From assembly GCF_017068395.1 (NCBI RefSeq), contig NZ_CP070619.1:7440001-7504000 (forward strand): 64,000 nt of DNA, read 5' to 3'. Below the pieces are notes generated by a model, which worked only from the letters and a program-made list of their open reading frames with translations, had not been told where the DNA came from and ran no database searches. Source of the stretch: Rhodococcus pseudokoreensis (GTDB taxonomy: Bacteria > Actinomycetota > Actinomycetes > Mycobacteriales > Mycobacteriaceae). The stretch's first letter is position 1. Every line of letters starts with the position of its first letter. Positions 35,735-46,959 of this stretch are shown piece after piece. The position numbers and the translations under genes were made by a program.

Positions 35735-37330
35735 TCAGATGAGCCACGCCGCCGCGTTCGGCGGAAGCTGCCCCTCGACGAGCGGCGCGCTGCTGAGCAG
35801 CACCTCGCCGGGCGGCAGCGAGATCGGCGCCTCGGTGGCGTTCAGCGCGCAGATCAGACCACCGCGCCTGCGGAAGGCGAAGCAGCCCTCGGGACTGCCG
35901 TACCAGTCGACTCCGGGACCGGAGAACTCCGGGCGGAACGAGCGTAGTTCGAGTGCCGCCCGGTACAGCGAGAGCGTCGACGTGACGTCCTCGAGTTGCG
36001 CCTCAACGGTCAGGCCGGCCCACTCGGCAGGCATCGGCAGCCAGGGTTCGCCCGTGCTGAACCCGAACGGCGGTTCGGTGCCCTCCCAGGGGACGGGCAC
36101 CCGGCATCCGTCGCGGCCGCGTTCGGTGTGATCGGACCGCTCCCACACCGGGTCCTGCAACGCCGAATCGGGCAGGTCGACGTTGGGCAGGCCGAGTTCG
36201 GCGCCGTTGTACAGGAACGCCGCACCCGGCAGCGCCAGTTCGACGAGGATCATGGCCCGGGCGCGTGCGGTGCCGATCTCGCCGCCGCCGTACCGGGTGA
36301 CCTCCCGTTCGACGTCGTGGTTCGACAGGGTCCAGGTGGGGGTTCCGCCGACCTGGTCGACGGCGGTCAGGGAGTTCTCGATCGCCCCCCGGACCGTCTC
36401 CGCCGAGAACTCGGCCTCCGCCAGCCGGAAGTTGAACCCGAGGTGCAGTTCGTCGGGCCGGATGTACTCGCCGAAGCGTTCGTTGTCGCGGACCCAGATC
36501 TCCCCGACGGCCACCGTGCCCGGGTACTCGTCGAGGACCTTGCGGATGCCGCGGTGGATGTCGTGGACGGCGGGGTTGTCGAACCGCGGGTCGTCGTCCG
36601 AGTTGTGCAGCAGTTCGTTGGCGGACCAGTCGTGATCCGGAAGACCTTCGGGCTTCGCCATGCCGTGCGCGACGTCGATGCGGAATCCGTCGACGCCCCG
36701 GTCGAGCCAGAACCGCAGCGTCTTCGTGAGATCCTCGACGACCTCCGGGTTGTCCCAGTTCAGGTCGGGCTGCTCCGCCGCGAAGATGTGCAGGTACCAC
36801 TGGCCGGGCGTGCCGTCGGCCTCGGTGATCCGGGTCCACGCCGGACCGCCGAAGATGCTCGGCCAGTTGTTCGGCGGCTCCGCGCCGTTCTCGCCGCGGC
36901 CGTCGCGGAAGATGTACCGGTCCCGTTCCGGACTGCCCGGTGGCGATGCCACGGCGGCCCGGAACCATTCGTGCTCGACGCTGGTGTGGTTGGGCACCAG
37001 GTCCATCGTGACCTTGATCTGGCGGGCGTGCGCAGCCTCGATCAGCTCGTCCATGACCTCCAGATCGCCGAACAACGGGTCGATGTCGCGGGGATCGGAC
37101 ACGTCGTAGCCGTGATCGGCCATCGGGGAACGCATGACCGGGCTCAGCCAGAGGGCGTCGACACCGAGCAGTTCGAGGTAGCCGAGTTTGTCGCGCACTC
37201 CCTGGAGATCGCCGACGCCGTCACCGTTCGCGTCGGCGAACGAGCGGGGATAGATCTGGTAGAAGACCGCGTCGGACCACCAGGGTGCCGGCTGTGTGTC
37301 GTCGGCGGACGTTTCGGCGGGAGTGCTCAC
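35735..37330 (-). CDS. aglA: GH13 alpha-glucosidase/oligo-1,6-glucosidase-like
   Basis: This 531-residue enzyme starts from the GTG at 37330, 17 codons inside a longer frame. It has glycoside hydrolase family 13 motifs: VPNHTS region I, 'GFRIDVAHG' with the nucleophile Asp (about residue 217), VAVGEIW with the acid/base Glu (about 272) and TLSNHD with the stabilising Asp (about 336). The 'YQIYPRSFADANGDGVGDLQG' N-terminus is typical of cytoplasmic alpha-glucosidases (Rv2471 aglA position). It releases glucose from alpha-glucosides. No signal peptide is seen. It is convergent with the gdh operon. Confidence 0.9.
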   Translation of the reverse strand: MSTPAETSADDTQPAPWWSDAVFYQIYPRSFADANGDGVGDLQGVRDKLGYLELLGVDALWLSPVMRSPMADHGYDVSDPRDIDPLFGDLEVMDELIEAAHARQIKVTMDLVPNHTSVEHEWFRAAVASPPGSPERDRYIFRDGRGENGAEPPNNWPSIFGGPAWTRITEADGTPGQWYLHIFAAEQPDLNWDNPEVVEDLTKTLRFWLDRGVDGFRIDVAHGMAKPEGLPDHDWSANELLHNSDDDPRFDNPAVHDIHRGIRKVLDEYPGTVAVGEIWVRDNERFGEYIRPDELHLGFNFRLAEAEFSAETVRGAIENSLTAVDQVGGTPTWTLSNHDVEREVTRYGGGEIGTARARAMILVELALPGAAFLYNGAELGLPNVDLPDSALQDPVWERSDHTERGRDGCRVPVPWEGTEPPFGFSTGEPWLPMPAEWAGLTVEAQLEDVTSTLSLYRAALELRSFRPEFSGPGVDWYGSPEGCFAFRRRGGLICALNATEAPISLPPGEVLLSSAPLVEGQLPPNAAAWLI

Positions 37331-37397
37331 AATCGCCCATCGTGCCAAACGATCGTCCCCGCCACGACTCGACAGGCGCAATCGGCTTGCGGCGGTT

Positions 37398-37793
37398 TCA
37401 GAAGGCGGAGTTCACCATCGACGCCGCGGCCATGTCCATGTACTCCCGCAGAGCCTTGCGATGCGCGTCGTCGAGCGTCCCGGAGTCGATCGACGCGATC
37501 GCTGTGTGCATGCACCGCAGCCAGGCGTCGCGTTCGATCGGGCCGATCTTGAACGGGTGGTGACGCATCCGCAGTCGCGGGTGGCCGCGCTCGTCCGAAT
37601 AGGTGTGCGGTCCGCCCCAGTACTGCTCGAGGAACATCCGCATCCGGCGTTCGGCCGGACCCAGATCTTCCTCGGGATAGAGGGGCCGGACGATGTCGTC
37701 CTTGGCGACTTCCTCGTAGAAGCGCGCGGTGAGCTTGCGGAACGTCTCCGCTCCGCCCACCGCCTCATAGAAGGTCTGCTGCACGTCAGTCAT
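37398..37793 (-). CDS. glbO: Group II truncated haemoglobin (trHbO)
   Basis: The product is 131 residues from an ATG with GGAAGG upstream. The sequence '[22 protein letters not shown]', '[32 protein letters not shown]' and 'HTAIAS' matches trHbO, with the proximal His in RHHPF and the Tyr/Trp distal pocket residues. Length fits the family. It binds haem and oxygen; the mycobacterial form is associated with membrane respiration. It lies 67 bases before the alpha-glucosidase gene on the same strand, as in M. tuberculosis. Confidence 0.93.
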   Translation of the reverse strand: MTDVQQTFYEAVGGAETFRKLTARFYEEVAKDDIVRPLYPEEDLGPAERRMRMFLEQYWGGPHTYSDERGHPRLRMRHHPFKIGPIERDAWLRCMHTAIASIDSGTLDDAHRKALREYMDMAAASMVNSAF

Positions 37794-37933
37794 GGCGCCT
37801 TCCATTGTGCACGTGCGGGCGGGAACGGTCTTCGTCACCGTCTGTTCACCGAATGTCCTGCATTTTTGTCGGAAATGGGCGTGCGGAGGCAGGCAATTCA
37901 TGGTGCACTTGGTGGCAATCTCCCGGAGGTCGC

Positions 37934-38605
37934 ATGAAGAATCGACACAGCGCCCGCGCGCACCGACAACTCGTGCCCACTGATGCCCGGAGTGCCGGGG
38001 TTTCAGGGGCGTTTGCTTTACAAGTGATCACCGAAGGCTCCGCGCGCAGCGCCGAGCCTTCTTTCCCGGGCGAGAATGCGGTTCCGCTCTGGATCAAGCG
38101 CCGGGTGCTTCTCCTCAACGTCACCTACGAGCCGCTCACCGCCCTTCCTGCCCGCCGTGCCGTGGTGTTGATGACCTGCGGTAAGGCCGACACCGTCCAC
38201 GAGGATCCGCAGGCCCCGGTCGTCCACTCCGAGCAGTGGTCCGTTCAGGTGCCGTCCGTGATCCGCCTCCGGAATTACGTCCGCGTCCCGTATCGCGCGC
38301 GCGTTCCGATGACCCGCGCGGCCCTCATGCATCGCGACCGGTTCCGCTGCGGGTACTGCGGGTCCAAGGCCGAAACGGTCGATCACGTGGTTCCCCGCAG
38401 TCGTGGCGGCGAGCATTCGTGGGAGAACTGTGTGGCCTGCTGCGCGCCCTGCAACCATCGCAAGGCGGACAAGTTGCTGAGCGAACTCGGCTGGACGCTC
38501 CGGGCCTCACTGGTGCCGCCGTCGGGCCCGCATTGGCGACTGCTGGCGTCGACGAAGGACCTGCACCCGTCGTGGATGCCCTACCTCGGTGAAGGCGCCG
38601 CCTGA
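37934..38605 (+). CDS. HNH endonuclease-family protein
   Basis: The ATG at 37934 follows GGAGGTCGC; the product is 223 residues. Residues about 130 to 182 form a zinc-supported HNH fold: '[21 protein letters not shown]' and then '[18 protein letters not shown]', with the DHV and NHRK motifs. The N-terminal half ('[23 protein letters not shown]') is the conserved IgG-blocking-like or DNA-docking region seen in the Rv2469c-type family. The gene is conserved in chromosomes, so it is more likely housekeeping DNA metabolism than a mobile element. Confidence 0.85.
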   Translation: MKNRHSARAHRQLVPTDARSAGVSGAFALQVITEGSARSAEPSFPGENAVPLWIKRRVLLLNVTYEPLTALPARRAVVLMTCGKADTVHEDPQAPVVHSEQWSVQVPSVIRLRNYVRVPYRARVPMTRAALMHRDRFRCGYCGSKAETVDHVVPRSRGGEHSWENCVACCAPCNHRKADKLLSELGWTLRASLVPPSGPHWRLLASTKDLHPSWMPYLGEGAA

Positions 38606-38680
38606 GCGTTCCGCGCGACCGCTTCGCGAAGTTCGGCCCTGACGCTTCCCTTCGCACGGTTCTGGGCTACCGTTTGCGTT

Positions 38681-38941
38681 GTGAGCATTCTCGAGACAGT
38701 GCTGATATTCGTAGGAATTCCGGCGTTGATCACCGCCTTCTTCGCGGCGATGTCGTTCGTCGGCAAGAAGACGCCGGGCCCCGTGCCGCCCGCGTTCCAC
38801 CTCGGCGAGGAATGGACGCATGCGCCGGTGCTGTGGAGCGCCGTCGACGAGGTGACCACGCACGGTCATCACGGCGGGCACCACGGCGCGCACGCCGGTT
38901 CGGAAGACCTGATTGGAGGCTCGGCAAGTGGCAAGTGGTGA
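38681..38941 (+). CDS. ctaJ: aa3-type cytochrome oxidase subunit CtaJ
   Basis: This 86-residue protein starts with GTG. One membrane helix (residues 5 to 26, LETVLIFVGIPALITAFFAA) is followed by a soluble part with 'HLGEEWTHAPVLWSA' and a His/Gly-rich run. Actinobacterial CtaJ subunits of the bcc-aa3 supercomplex have this form, and the gene lies between glbO/HNH and pepN as I recall for M. smegmatis. The identification rests on pattern and synteny. The downstream gene overlaps its end. Confidence 0.65.
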   Translation: MSILETVLIFVGIPALITAFFAAMSFVGKKTPGPVPPAFHLGEEWTHAPVLWSAVDEVTTHGHHGGHHGAHAGSEDLIGGSASGKW

Positions 38942-39404
38942 CCTGATCCCCGCGACCGTATCCGCGGACAATCTGCCCGTCGGCAGCGTCGTGACCGCCA
39001 GCGGTCGCATCTCGGGCGTGCACCGCGTCGGTGAGCCCTTCACCGACGACCTGCCGTTCACGACGGACGAACTCGTCCGCCTCGACGATGCCCTCACCGA
39101 AGGCACCCGCAAGACGAAGGTGCGCTTCAACGCGTACGTCGGCGACCTCGGCGAGAACACTGCGGCCGGTGCCGATGCGCTCTTCCCGACGACTCCCGAG
39201 GCGGAACGGTCCGTCCTCATCGCGGTGTCGCCCAACCAGCGGACGGTCGAGATCCGCAGCGGCCGGGCCGTGGCCAACCGGGTCACCGACCGGGTCGCCC
39301 AGCTCGGGGCGACGGCGGCGGTGTCGTCGTTCGGCGACGGAGACCTCATCGACGGTCTCGTCAGTGCCATCCGCGTGATGAGCGCGGCGATCGCCTCGCC
39401 GTAG
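38928..39404 (+). CDS. DUF5130 family protein
   Basis: The GTG at 38928 (MASGDLIPATVSADNLP) has GGAGG eight bases upstream and overlaps ctaJ by 14 bases; an upstream TTG at 38913 would place that site inside the gene. The 158-residue protein contains 'TKVRFNAYVGDLGENTAAGADALFP' and 'VLIAVSPNQRTVEIRSG', characteristic of DUF5130 (Rv2468c-like, often described as TPM-like). Coupling to ctaJ hints at a respiratory-complex link, which is inference. Confidence 0.8.
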   Translation: MASGDLIPATVSADNLPVGSVVTASGRISGVHRVGEPFTDDLPFTTDELVRLDDALTEGTRKTKVRFNAYVGDLGENTAAGADALFPTTPEAERSVLIAVSPNQRTVEIRSGRAVANRVTDRVAQLGATAAVSSFGDGDLIDGLVSAIRVMSAAIASP

Positions 39405-39426
39405 ATCCGCACAGATAAGCGTCCGC

Positions 39427-39469
39427 ACGGCCCGTCACCGTTCAGTTCTCCTGAACCGTGACGGGCCGT
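39427..39469 (+). terminator. Terminator after DUF5130 gene
   Basis: ACGGCCCGTCACCGTTCAG at 39427-39445 pairs with CTGAACCGTGACGGGCCGT at 39451-39469, 18 of 19 pairs, with a five-base loop. It separates the ctaJ-DUF5130 unit from dinB. Confidence 0.7.
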
Positions 39470-39524
39470 CGGTGTTTCGGCGACCGGTGGGCTGACAGTC
39501 CTCGACTTCTGTCGGTGGTCGATG

Positions 39525-39538
39525 CGAACATATGTTCG
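39525..39538 (+). promoter_or_regulatory. LexA/SOS box over the dinB start
   Basis: CGAAC-ATAT-GTTCG is a perfect match to the actinobacterial LexA operator core CGAAC-N4-GTTCG. It spans the ATG of dinB at 39532-39534, so bound LexA would cover the start region. This implies DNA-damage induction and a transcript start very near or at the initiation codon. Confidence 0.75.
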
Positions 39539-40758
39539 TGTCCGATTCGCCGCGCCCGCGCATCTCGAGTGGCGCCGAGGCGACCATCCTGCACGCCGAC
39601 CTCGACGCGTTCTACGCCTCGGTGGAGCAACGGGACGACCCTGCACTGCGCGGCCGCCCGGTGATCGTCGGCGGCGGTGTCGTGCTGGCCGCGAGCTACG
39701 AGGCGAAGGCCTACGGGGTGCGCACGGCCAGTAGCGGTGCGCAGGCGCTGCGGCTGTGCCCGCACGCGGTCGTGGTGCGCCCGCGGATGTCGGCGTACGC
39801 GGCCGCGAGCAAGGCGGTGTTCGAGGTCTTCGGGCACACGACGCCGCTGGTCGAGGGTCTGTCGATCGACGAGGCGTTCCTCGACGTCGCGGGTCTGCGC
39901 AAGATCGCGGGCGCACCGGTCGACATCGCGGCGCGACTGCGCCGCGACGTGCGCGAGCAGGTGGGTCTGCCGATCACCGTCGGCGTCGCGAGAACGAAGT
40001 TCCTCGCCAAGGTCGCCAGCGCGGTCGGCAAGCCCGACGGACTGCTGCACGTGCCTCCGGACGGGGAGATCGAGTTCCTCCACCCGCTGCCGGTCGAACG
40101 GCTGTGGGGAGTCGGGGCGGTGACGTCGCGCAAGCTCCGCGACGCCGGGATCGCCACCGTCGGCCAACTGGCCCACTATCCGGAAGAGTTGCTCGTGTCC
40201 ATCGTGGGACCGGCGGCGGGTCATCACCTCCACGCACTCGCCTGGGCGCGCGATCCCCGTCCCGTGCAGGTGGGGCGCAGACGGAGATCCGTCGGCGCCC
40301 AGCACGCCCTGGGGCGCAGACCGACGTCGCGGGAGGACGTGGACGCCGCCCTGGTGACGCTGGTCGACCGGGTGGCGGGCCGGTTGCGCCGCGGCAAGCG
40401 GGTGGGGCGCACGGTGGTGCTGCGGCTGCGGTTCGACGACTTCACCCGGGTCACCCGGTCGCACACCCTGGCGCAACCGTCGGCGCAGACGCAGACGATC
40501 CTCACCACGGCCCGGGGCCTGCTCGGCAACGCGATGCCGATGATCGAGAGCAAGGGCATCACCCTCGTCGGTGTCGCGGTGGCCAACCTCGAGGACGACT
40601 GCCCACAACAACTGGCGTTGCCGTTCGATCCGTACACGCGCAGCACGCTGGACACCACCCTCGACAGCCTCCGCGACCGGTTCGGATCCTCGGCGGTCAC
40701 CCGTGCGGTTCTGCTGGGCCGGGATCAGGGGGTGAGTGTGCCGATCCTGCCGGACTAG
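39532..40758 (+). CDS. dinB: DNA polymerase IV (Y-family)
   Basis: This 408-residue Y-family polymerase has ILHADLDAFYASVEQ (first catalytic Asp, residues 20-33), 'GLSIDEAFLDV' (second acidic pair, near 111-119), 'TVGVARTKFLAKVAS' and a helix-hairpin-helix segment 'LPVERLWGVGAVTSRKL'. The C-terminal little-finger domain ends in LALPFDP..., followed by a short tail rather than a classical beta-clamp motif. The start may instead be the GTG at 39538. It copies past damaged bases. The gene ends inside a perfect palindrome. Confidence 0.92.
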   Translation: MFVSDSPRPRISSGAEATILHADLDAFYASVEQRDDPALRGRPVIVGGGVVLAASYEAKAYGVRTASSGAQALRLCPHAVVVRPRMSAYAAASKAVFEVFGHTTPLVEGLSIDEAFLDVAGLRKIAGAPVDIAARLRRDVREQVGLPITVGVARTKFLAKVASAVGKPDGLLHVPPDGEIEFLHPLPVERLWGVGAVTSRKLRDAGIATVGQLAHYPEELLVSIVGPAAGHHLHALAWARDPRPVQVGRRRRSVGAQHALGRRPTSREDVDAALVTLVDRVAGRLRRGKRVGRTVVLRLRFDDFTRVTRSHTLAQPSAQTQTILTTARGLLGNAMPMIESKGITLVGVAVANLEDDCPQQLALPFDPYTRSTLDTTLDSLRDRFGSSAVTRAVLLGRDQGVSVPILPD

Positions 40759-40777
40759 TCCGGCAGGATCGGCACAC
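40736..40777. terminator. 42-bp perfect palindrome, bidirectional terminator of dinB and pepN
   Basis: GTGTGCCGATCCTGCCGGACT... is its own complement over 42 bases. The left half codes the last residues of DinB (SVPILPD); the right half lies just beyond the pepN stop at 40781. Convergent genes sharing one hairpin fit a bidirectional terminator. Confidence 0.75.
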
Positions 40778-40780
40778 CGG

Positions 40781-43360
<2,580 letters not shown>

Positions 43361-43432
43361 AGAGGTCTCCTCGTGATCGGCGGCGGTGCTCTAACTCGAT
43401 GCTGCCATCCCATCACGAGTGGGCCCTGGGCG

Positions 43433-44668
43433 TTAACCGGACAGGTCGGTCAACGGCACCGCGGGGTCGGCCAGCCGGTCGGGATCGACCGGGGCGGACG
43501 AGGACACCAGTTGCTTGATCTGATCGGTGGCGTCCCAGATGTTGACGTTCATGCCTGCGAGGACGTGGTTGTCCGCGTCCAGCCAGAACGCGAGGAACTC
43601 GCGTCCTGGAAGGTTGCCGCGCACCACGACCCGCTCGTATCCGTCGGACGGGGCGTACCCCGTGTACTCCATGCCCAGGTCGAACTGGTCGGTGAAGAAG
43701 TACGGCAGCCGCGTGTATTCGGCCTCCTGACCGAGCATCGTCGCGGCGGCGACCGCCGGCTGGTTGAGGGCGTTCGCCCAGTGCTCGACCCGGATCCGGG
43801 TGCCGAGTTGCGGATGCAGTTGCGCCGCGATGTCGCCGACCGCGACGACGTCGGGGTCGCTGGTCTGCAATCCGGCGTCGACGAGAACCCCGCCGTCGAC
43901 GTCGAGCCCGGCCCGTTCGGCGATCTCGATGTTGGGCGCGGCGCCGACGGCGACGAGCACCGCGTCGGCGGGCAGGACCGTCCCGTCGCCGAGCCGCACA
44001 CCGGTGGCCTTGCCGTCCTCGACGACGATCTGGTCGACCGTGGCACCGAGATGCAGCTGAACACCGTGCTCGCGGTGCAGTTCCGCGAACACCGTGCCCA
44101 TTTCGGGGCCGAGCGAGCCGAGGAGCGGAAGTTCGGCGGCTTCGACCACCGTCACGTCGGCGCCCTTCTCCCGGGCGGACGCTCCCACTTCGAGACCGAT
44201 CCAGCCGGCGCCGATCACCACGAGGCGCCTGCCGCCGCCGACCGCCTCGATCAACCGGTCCGATTCGTCGACGGTGCGCAGGTAATGGACGCCCTCGGCG
44301 TCGGAACCGGGTATCGGTGGGCGGCGTGACCGCGAACCCGTGGCCAGCGCGAGCTTGTCGTACCCGAGCGTGGAACCGTCCGGCAGCGTCACCGTGTGGG
44401 CGGCGAGGTCGAGGGCGGTCGCGGTGGTGCCGTACCGCAGGTCCACATGATGGTCGCGGTACCAGTCGCCGTGGTGGACGGTGAAGTCGCCGAGAGCCTT
44501 CTTTCCGGCGAAGTGTTCCTTCGAGAGCGGAGGTCGCTCGTAGGGGAGGTGTTCCTCCTCCGAGAGGAGAATGATCGATCCGTCGAAATCCTTGTCACGC
44601 AATGCTTCTGCCGTTTTCGCTCCGGCGAGGCCACCGCCGACGACGACGAACGTGCGAGTGGAGGACAT
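43433..44668 (-). CDS. FAD-dependent ferredoxin reductase (rhodocoxin reductase type)
   Basis: The product is 411 residues: N-terminal FAD-binding GGGLAGAKTAEALR (residues about 11-24), NADH-binding VIGAGWIGLEVGASAREKG (about 150-168), and 'VAVGDIA' before the C-terminal reductase domain. It matches the putidaredoxin/rhodocoxin reductase class that feeds electrons from NADH to [2Fe-2S] ferredoxins serving P450s or dioxygenases. No ferredoxin or oxygenase gene is adjacent, so its partner is elsewhere. As I recall, it is not part of the mycobacterial block and is an insertion between pepN and the next gene. Confidence 0.88.
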   Translation of the reverse strand: MSSTRTFVVVGGGLAGAKTAEALRDKDFDGSIILLSEEEHLPYERPPLSKEHFAGKKALGDFTVHHGDWYRDHHVDLRYGTTATALDLAAHTVTLPDGSTLGYDKLALATGSRSRRPPIPGSDAEGVHYLRTVDESDRLIEAVGGGRRLVVIGAGWIGLEVGASAREKGADVTVVEAAELPLLGSLGPEMGTVFAELHREHGVQLHLGATVDQIVVEDGKATGVRLGDGTVLPADAVLVAVGAAPNIEIAERAGLDVDGGVLVDAGLQTSDPDVVAVGDIAAQLHPQLGTRIRVEHWANALNQPAVAAATMLGQEAEYTRLPYFFTDQFDLGMEYTGYAPSDGYERVVVRGNLPGREFLAFWLDADNHVLAGMNVNIWDATDQIKQLVSSSAPVDPDRLADPAVPLTDLSG

Positions 44669-44795
44669 GTGAGGATGCTCCCTTCGGGTCGACCACTTCC
44701 GACCCTACTGCCGCCGGCGGGGTCTCCGGGAAGGATTCCCGGCAGGGAGGTGTTGACTGAACCGGATCGTGTACATCACCGAGAAGGAGCAACAC

Positions 44796-45425
44796 GTGAG
44801 CGCTGGGACGAACACCGGTACTACCAAGGACGTCGCCGACTTCTGGTTCGACCCGTTGTGCCCGTGGTGCTGGATCACCTCGCGATGGATTCTCGAGGCC
44901 GCCGAGGTGCGGGACCTCGAGGCGAACTTCCATGTCATGAGCCTGGCCGTCCTCAACGAGGGCCGGGATCTGCCGGACGAATACCGCGAACTCATGACCC
45001 GCGCGTGGGGACCGGTGCGGGTGCTGATCGCGGCCGCGCAGAAGCACGGCGACGAGATCCTGCTGCCGCTGTACACCGCGATGGGCACGCTCATCCACAA
45101 CGAGGGCAACAAGGACGTCGACGACGTGATCGTCAAGTCGCTCGCCGAGGTCGGGCTGCCCGCCGAACTGGCCGAGGCCGCCGGATCGGACGAGTACGAC
45201 GCCGCGCTGCGCGAGAGCCACGCCGCGGGCATGGACGCCGTCGGACCGGACGTCGGAACCCCGACCATCCACGTCAACGGTGTCGCCTTCTTCGGCCCCG
45301 TGCTGTCGCGGATTCCGCGCGGCGAGGATGCGGGCAAGGTGTGGGACGGCGCGGTCGCGCTCGCCGGCTACCCGCACTTCTTCGAGCTCAAGCGCACCCG
45401 CACCGAGGACCCCCAGTTCGACTGA
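44796..45425 (+). CDS. DsbA-like mycothiol-dependent oxidoreductase (Rv2466c type)
   Basis: The GTG at 44796 follows AAGGAGC; the longer frame upstream is not needed. The 209-residue protein has a thioredoxin fold with the active site '[16 protein letters not shown]' (CPWC, residues about 22-25), an inserted helical domain and a '[16 protein letters not shown]' cis-Pro strand. This is the Rv2466c family, mycothiol-linked reductases that also reduce nitro-drugs in M. tuberculosis. The gene is divergent from the ferredoxin reductase and convergent with the M48 peptidase gene. Confidence 0.88.
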   Translation: MSAGTNTGTTKDVADFWFDPLCPWCWITSRWILEAAEVRDLEANFHVMSLAVLNEGRDLPDEYRELMTRAWGPVRVLIAAAQKHGDEILLPLYTAMGTLIHNEGNKDVDDVIVKSLAEVGLPAELAEAAGSDEYDAALRESHAAGMDAVGPDVGTPTIHVNGVAFFGPVLSRIPRGEDAGKVWDGAVALAGYPHFFELKRTRTEDPQFD

Positions 45426-45437
45426 GTCTCGTCCCGG

Positions 45438-46412
45438 TCACCGAGTGACGGGCCCGGCCGGATCGCCCGCGTACTGCAGTTGCAGCGGATCGCGGTAGAT
45501 CTGGCCGGGTTTCACGAACAGGTGACCGTGCCGGGTCCGGTTCCGCAGGGCGGCGGCGCGCCAGGTGAGCACCGGATGTCCCGACAGCAGGTTCACGAAC
45601 CACGGGAAGAACCCGCGTTCGGTGGTGGCCCGGTCGGCGAGTTCGTCGAATCCGACGACGCTCACCAGATACTTGCCCGCGCCGAGCACGCCCATCGCCC
45701 CGCGGGCGCCCTGCGGCCGCACGCAGTAGCCGTGGTTGTCGGCGGTGTATTCCATCGACCGGAACAGGGCGGACCCGACGACGGGAATGTAATTGGCGGC
45801 GAACTGTCCCAGTTGCCGCCAGTACGAGGCGTGTCCTGCGGCGATGTGACCGACCTCGTGGCCGATGATGAAGGCGAGGGCGTCGGGCTCGCGGGCCTCG
45901 CCGCCGATCTCGAACAGATCGCTGTACACCACGACGAAGCGGCGGAATCCGTGCCCGGACGCGAATGCGTTGATCCGGCCGTTCCCGAGGACGACGTACG
46001 CGTCGGGCGGCTCGGACATCCCGAACCGTGCGGCCGCTTCCGCCACCATCCGGTAGCCGTCGGGGAACTGGGTGGGCGTCATCTTGATCCCGTTCACCTG
46101 CTGCGAGCCGTACAGCTGGCCGCGGCCGACGGCGATGAGGATCGGCGCGACCAGCACGATGAGCACCCAGGTGGACACCACCCCGAGGAACAGCGCCGCG
46201 ATCGCCGCCACGTAGGCGACGACGGTGAGCACGACCGCGGCCACGAGCAGCGGGATCTCCCACGAGTGCCGGGCGGGCCGGTCGTTCGGCATGAGGCCCG
46301 GCAACGGGGCCGGGGGATTCCATCCCGTCCCGCCGCCCCAGTGCTGCTGCGCGGGGGCCTGAGGATGTCCCGGATACGCTTGTCCCCAGTTCTGTCGGTT
46401 GTCGGGATACAT
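45438..46412 (-). CDS. M48 family membrane zinc metallopeptidase
   Basis: The ATG at 46412 gives a 324-residue protein: a Pro/Gln-rich cytoplasmic N-terminus, two membrane helices (about residues 53 to 100) and a peptidase domain with IIGHEVGHIAAGHASYW, the HExxH zinc motif (near residue 188), plus 'EYTADNHGYC' with the third ligand Glu. It resembles HtpX/Ste24-like proteases that deal with membrane protein quality. It is divergent from rpiB with 67 bases between starts. Confidence 0.85.
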   Translation of the reverse strand: MYPDNRQNWGQAYPGHPQAPAQQHWGGGTGWNPPAPLPGLMPNDRPARHSWEIPLLVAAVVLTVVAYVAAIAALFLGVVSTWVLIVLVAPILIAVGRGQLYGSQQVNGIKMTPTQFPDGYRMVAEAAARFGMSEPPDAYVVLGNGRINAFASGHGFRRFVVVYSDLFEIGGEAREPDALAFIIGHEVGHIAAGHASYWRQLGQFAANYIPVVGSALFRSMEYTADNHGYCVRPQGARGAMGVLGAGKYLVSVVGFDELADRATTERGFFPWFVNLLSGHPVLTWRAAALRNRTRHGHLFVKPGQIYRDPLQLQYAGDPAGPVTR

Positions 46413-46479
46413 GCTGATCACGATAAGCGTCCCGGGGCCCCGACACGATTCGCGAGGACGCCTGACAGAATCACCAGTC

Positions 46480-46953
46480 ATGCGCGTATACCTGGGTGCC
46501 GACCATGCCGGATTCGAACGTAAGAACGAGATCATCGAACATCTGAAGGCCGCGGGCCACGAGACCGTCGACTGCGGCGCTCACGTCTACGACGCCCTCG
46601 ACGACTACCCCGCCTTCTGCATCGAGACGGCCCGTCGTGTCGTCGCCGACGAGGGCAGCCTCGGCATCGTGCTGGGCGGCAGCGGCAACGGCGAGCAGAT
46701 CGCGGCGAACAAGGTGAAGGGTGCACGTTGCGCCCTGGCATGGAGCGTCGAGACCGCGCAGCTGGCCCGCCAGCACAACAACGCCCAGCTGATCGGACTC
46801 GGCGGGCGCATGCACTCCCTCGAGGAGTCCCTCGCGATCGTGGACGCGTTCCTCGCCGCCGAGTGGTCGAACGAGGAGCGTCACCAGCGCCGCATCGACA
46901 TCCTGTCCGAGTTCGAGAAGACCGGCGTCGCCCCGGCCCTGCCCGAGGCCTGA
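46480..46953 (+). CDS. rpiB: Ribose-5-phosphate isomerase B
   Basis: The product is 157 residues from the ATG at 46480. It shows 'VYLGADHAGFERKNEIIEHL', DCGAHVYDALDDYP and the phosphate loop 'GIVLGGSGNGEQIAANKVKGAR', all typical of RpiB, with the Glu-based actinobacterial active site. It interconverts ribose 5-phosphate and ribulose 5-phosphate in the pentose phosphate pathway. It is followed seven bases later by the nei-like gene. Confidence 0.94.
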   Translation: MRVYLGADHAGFERKNEIIEHLKAAGHETVDCGAHVYDALDDYPAFCIETARRVVADEGSLGIVLGGSGNGEQIAANKVKGARCALAWSVETAQLARQHNNAQLIGLGGRMHSLEESLAIVDAFLAAEWSNEERHQRRIDILSEFEKTGVAPALPEA

Positions 46954-46959
46954 TCGTCC

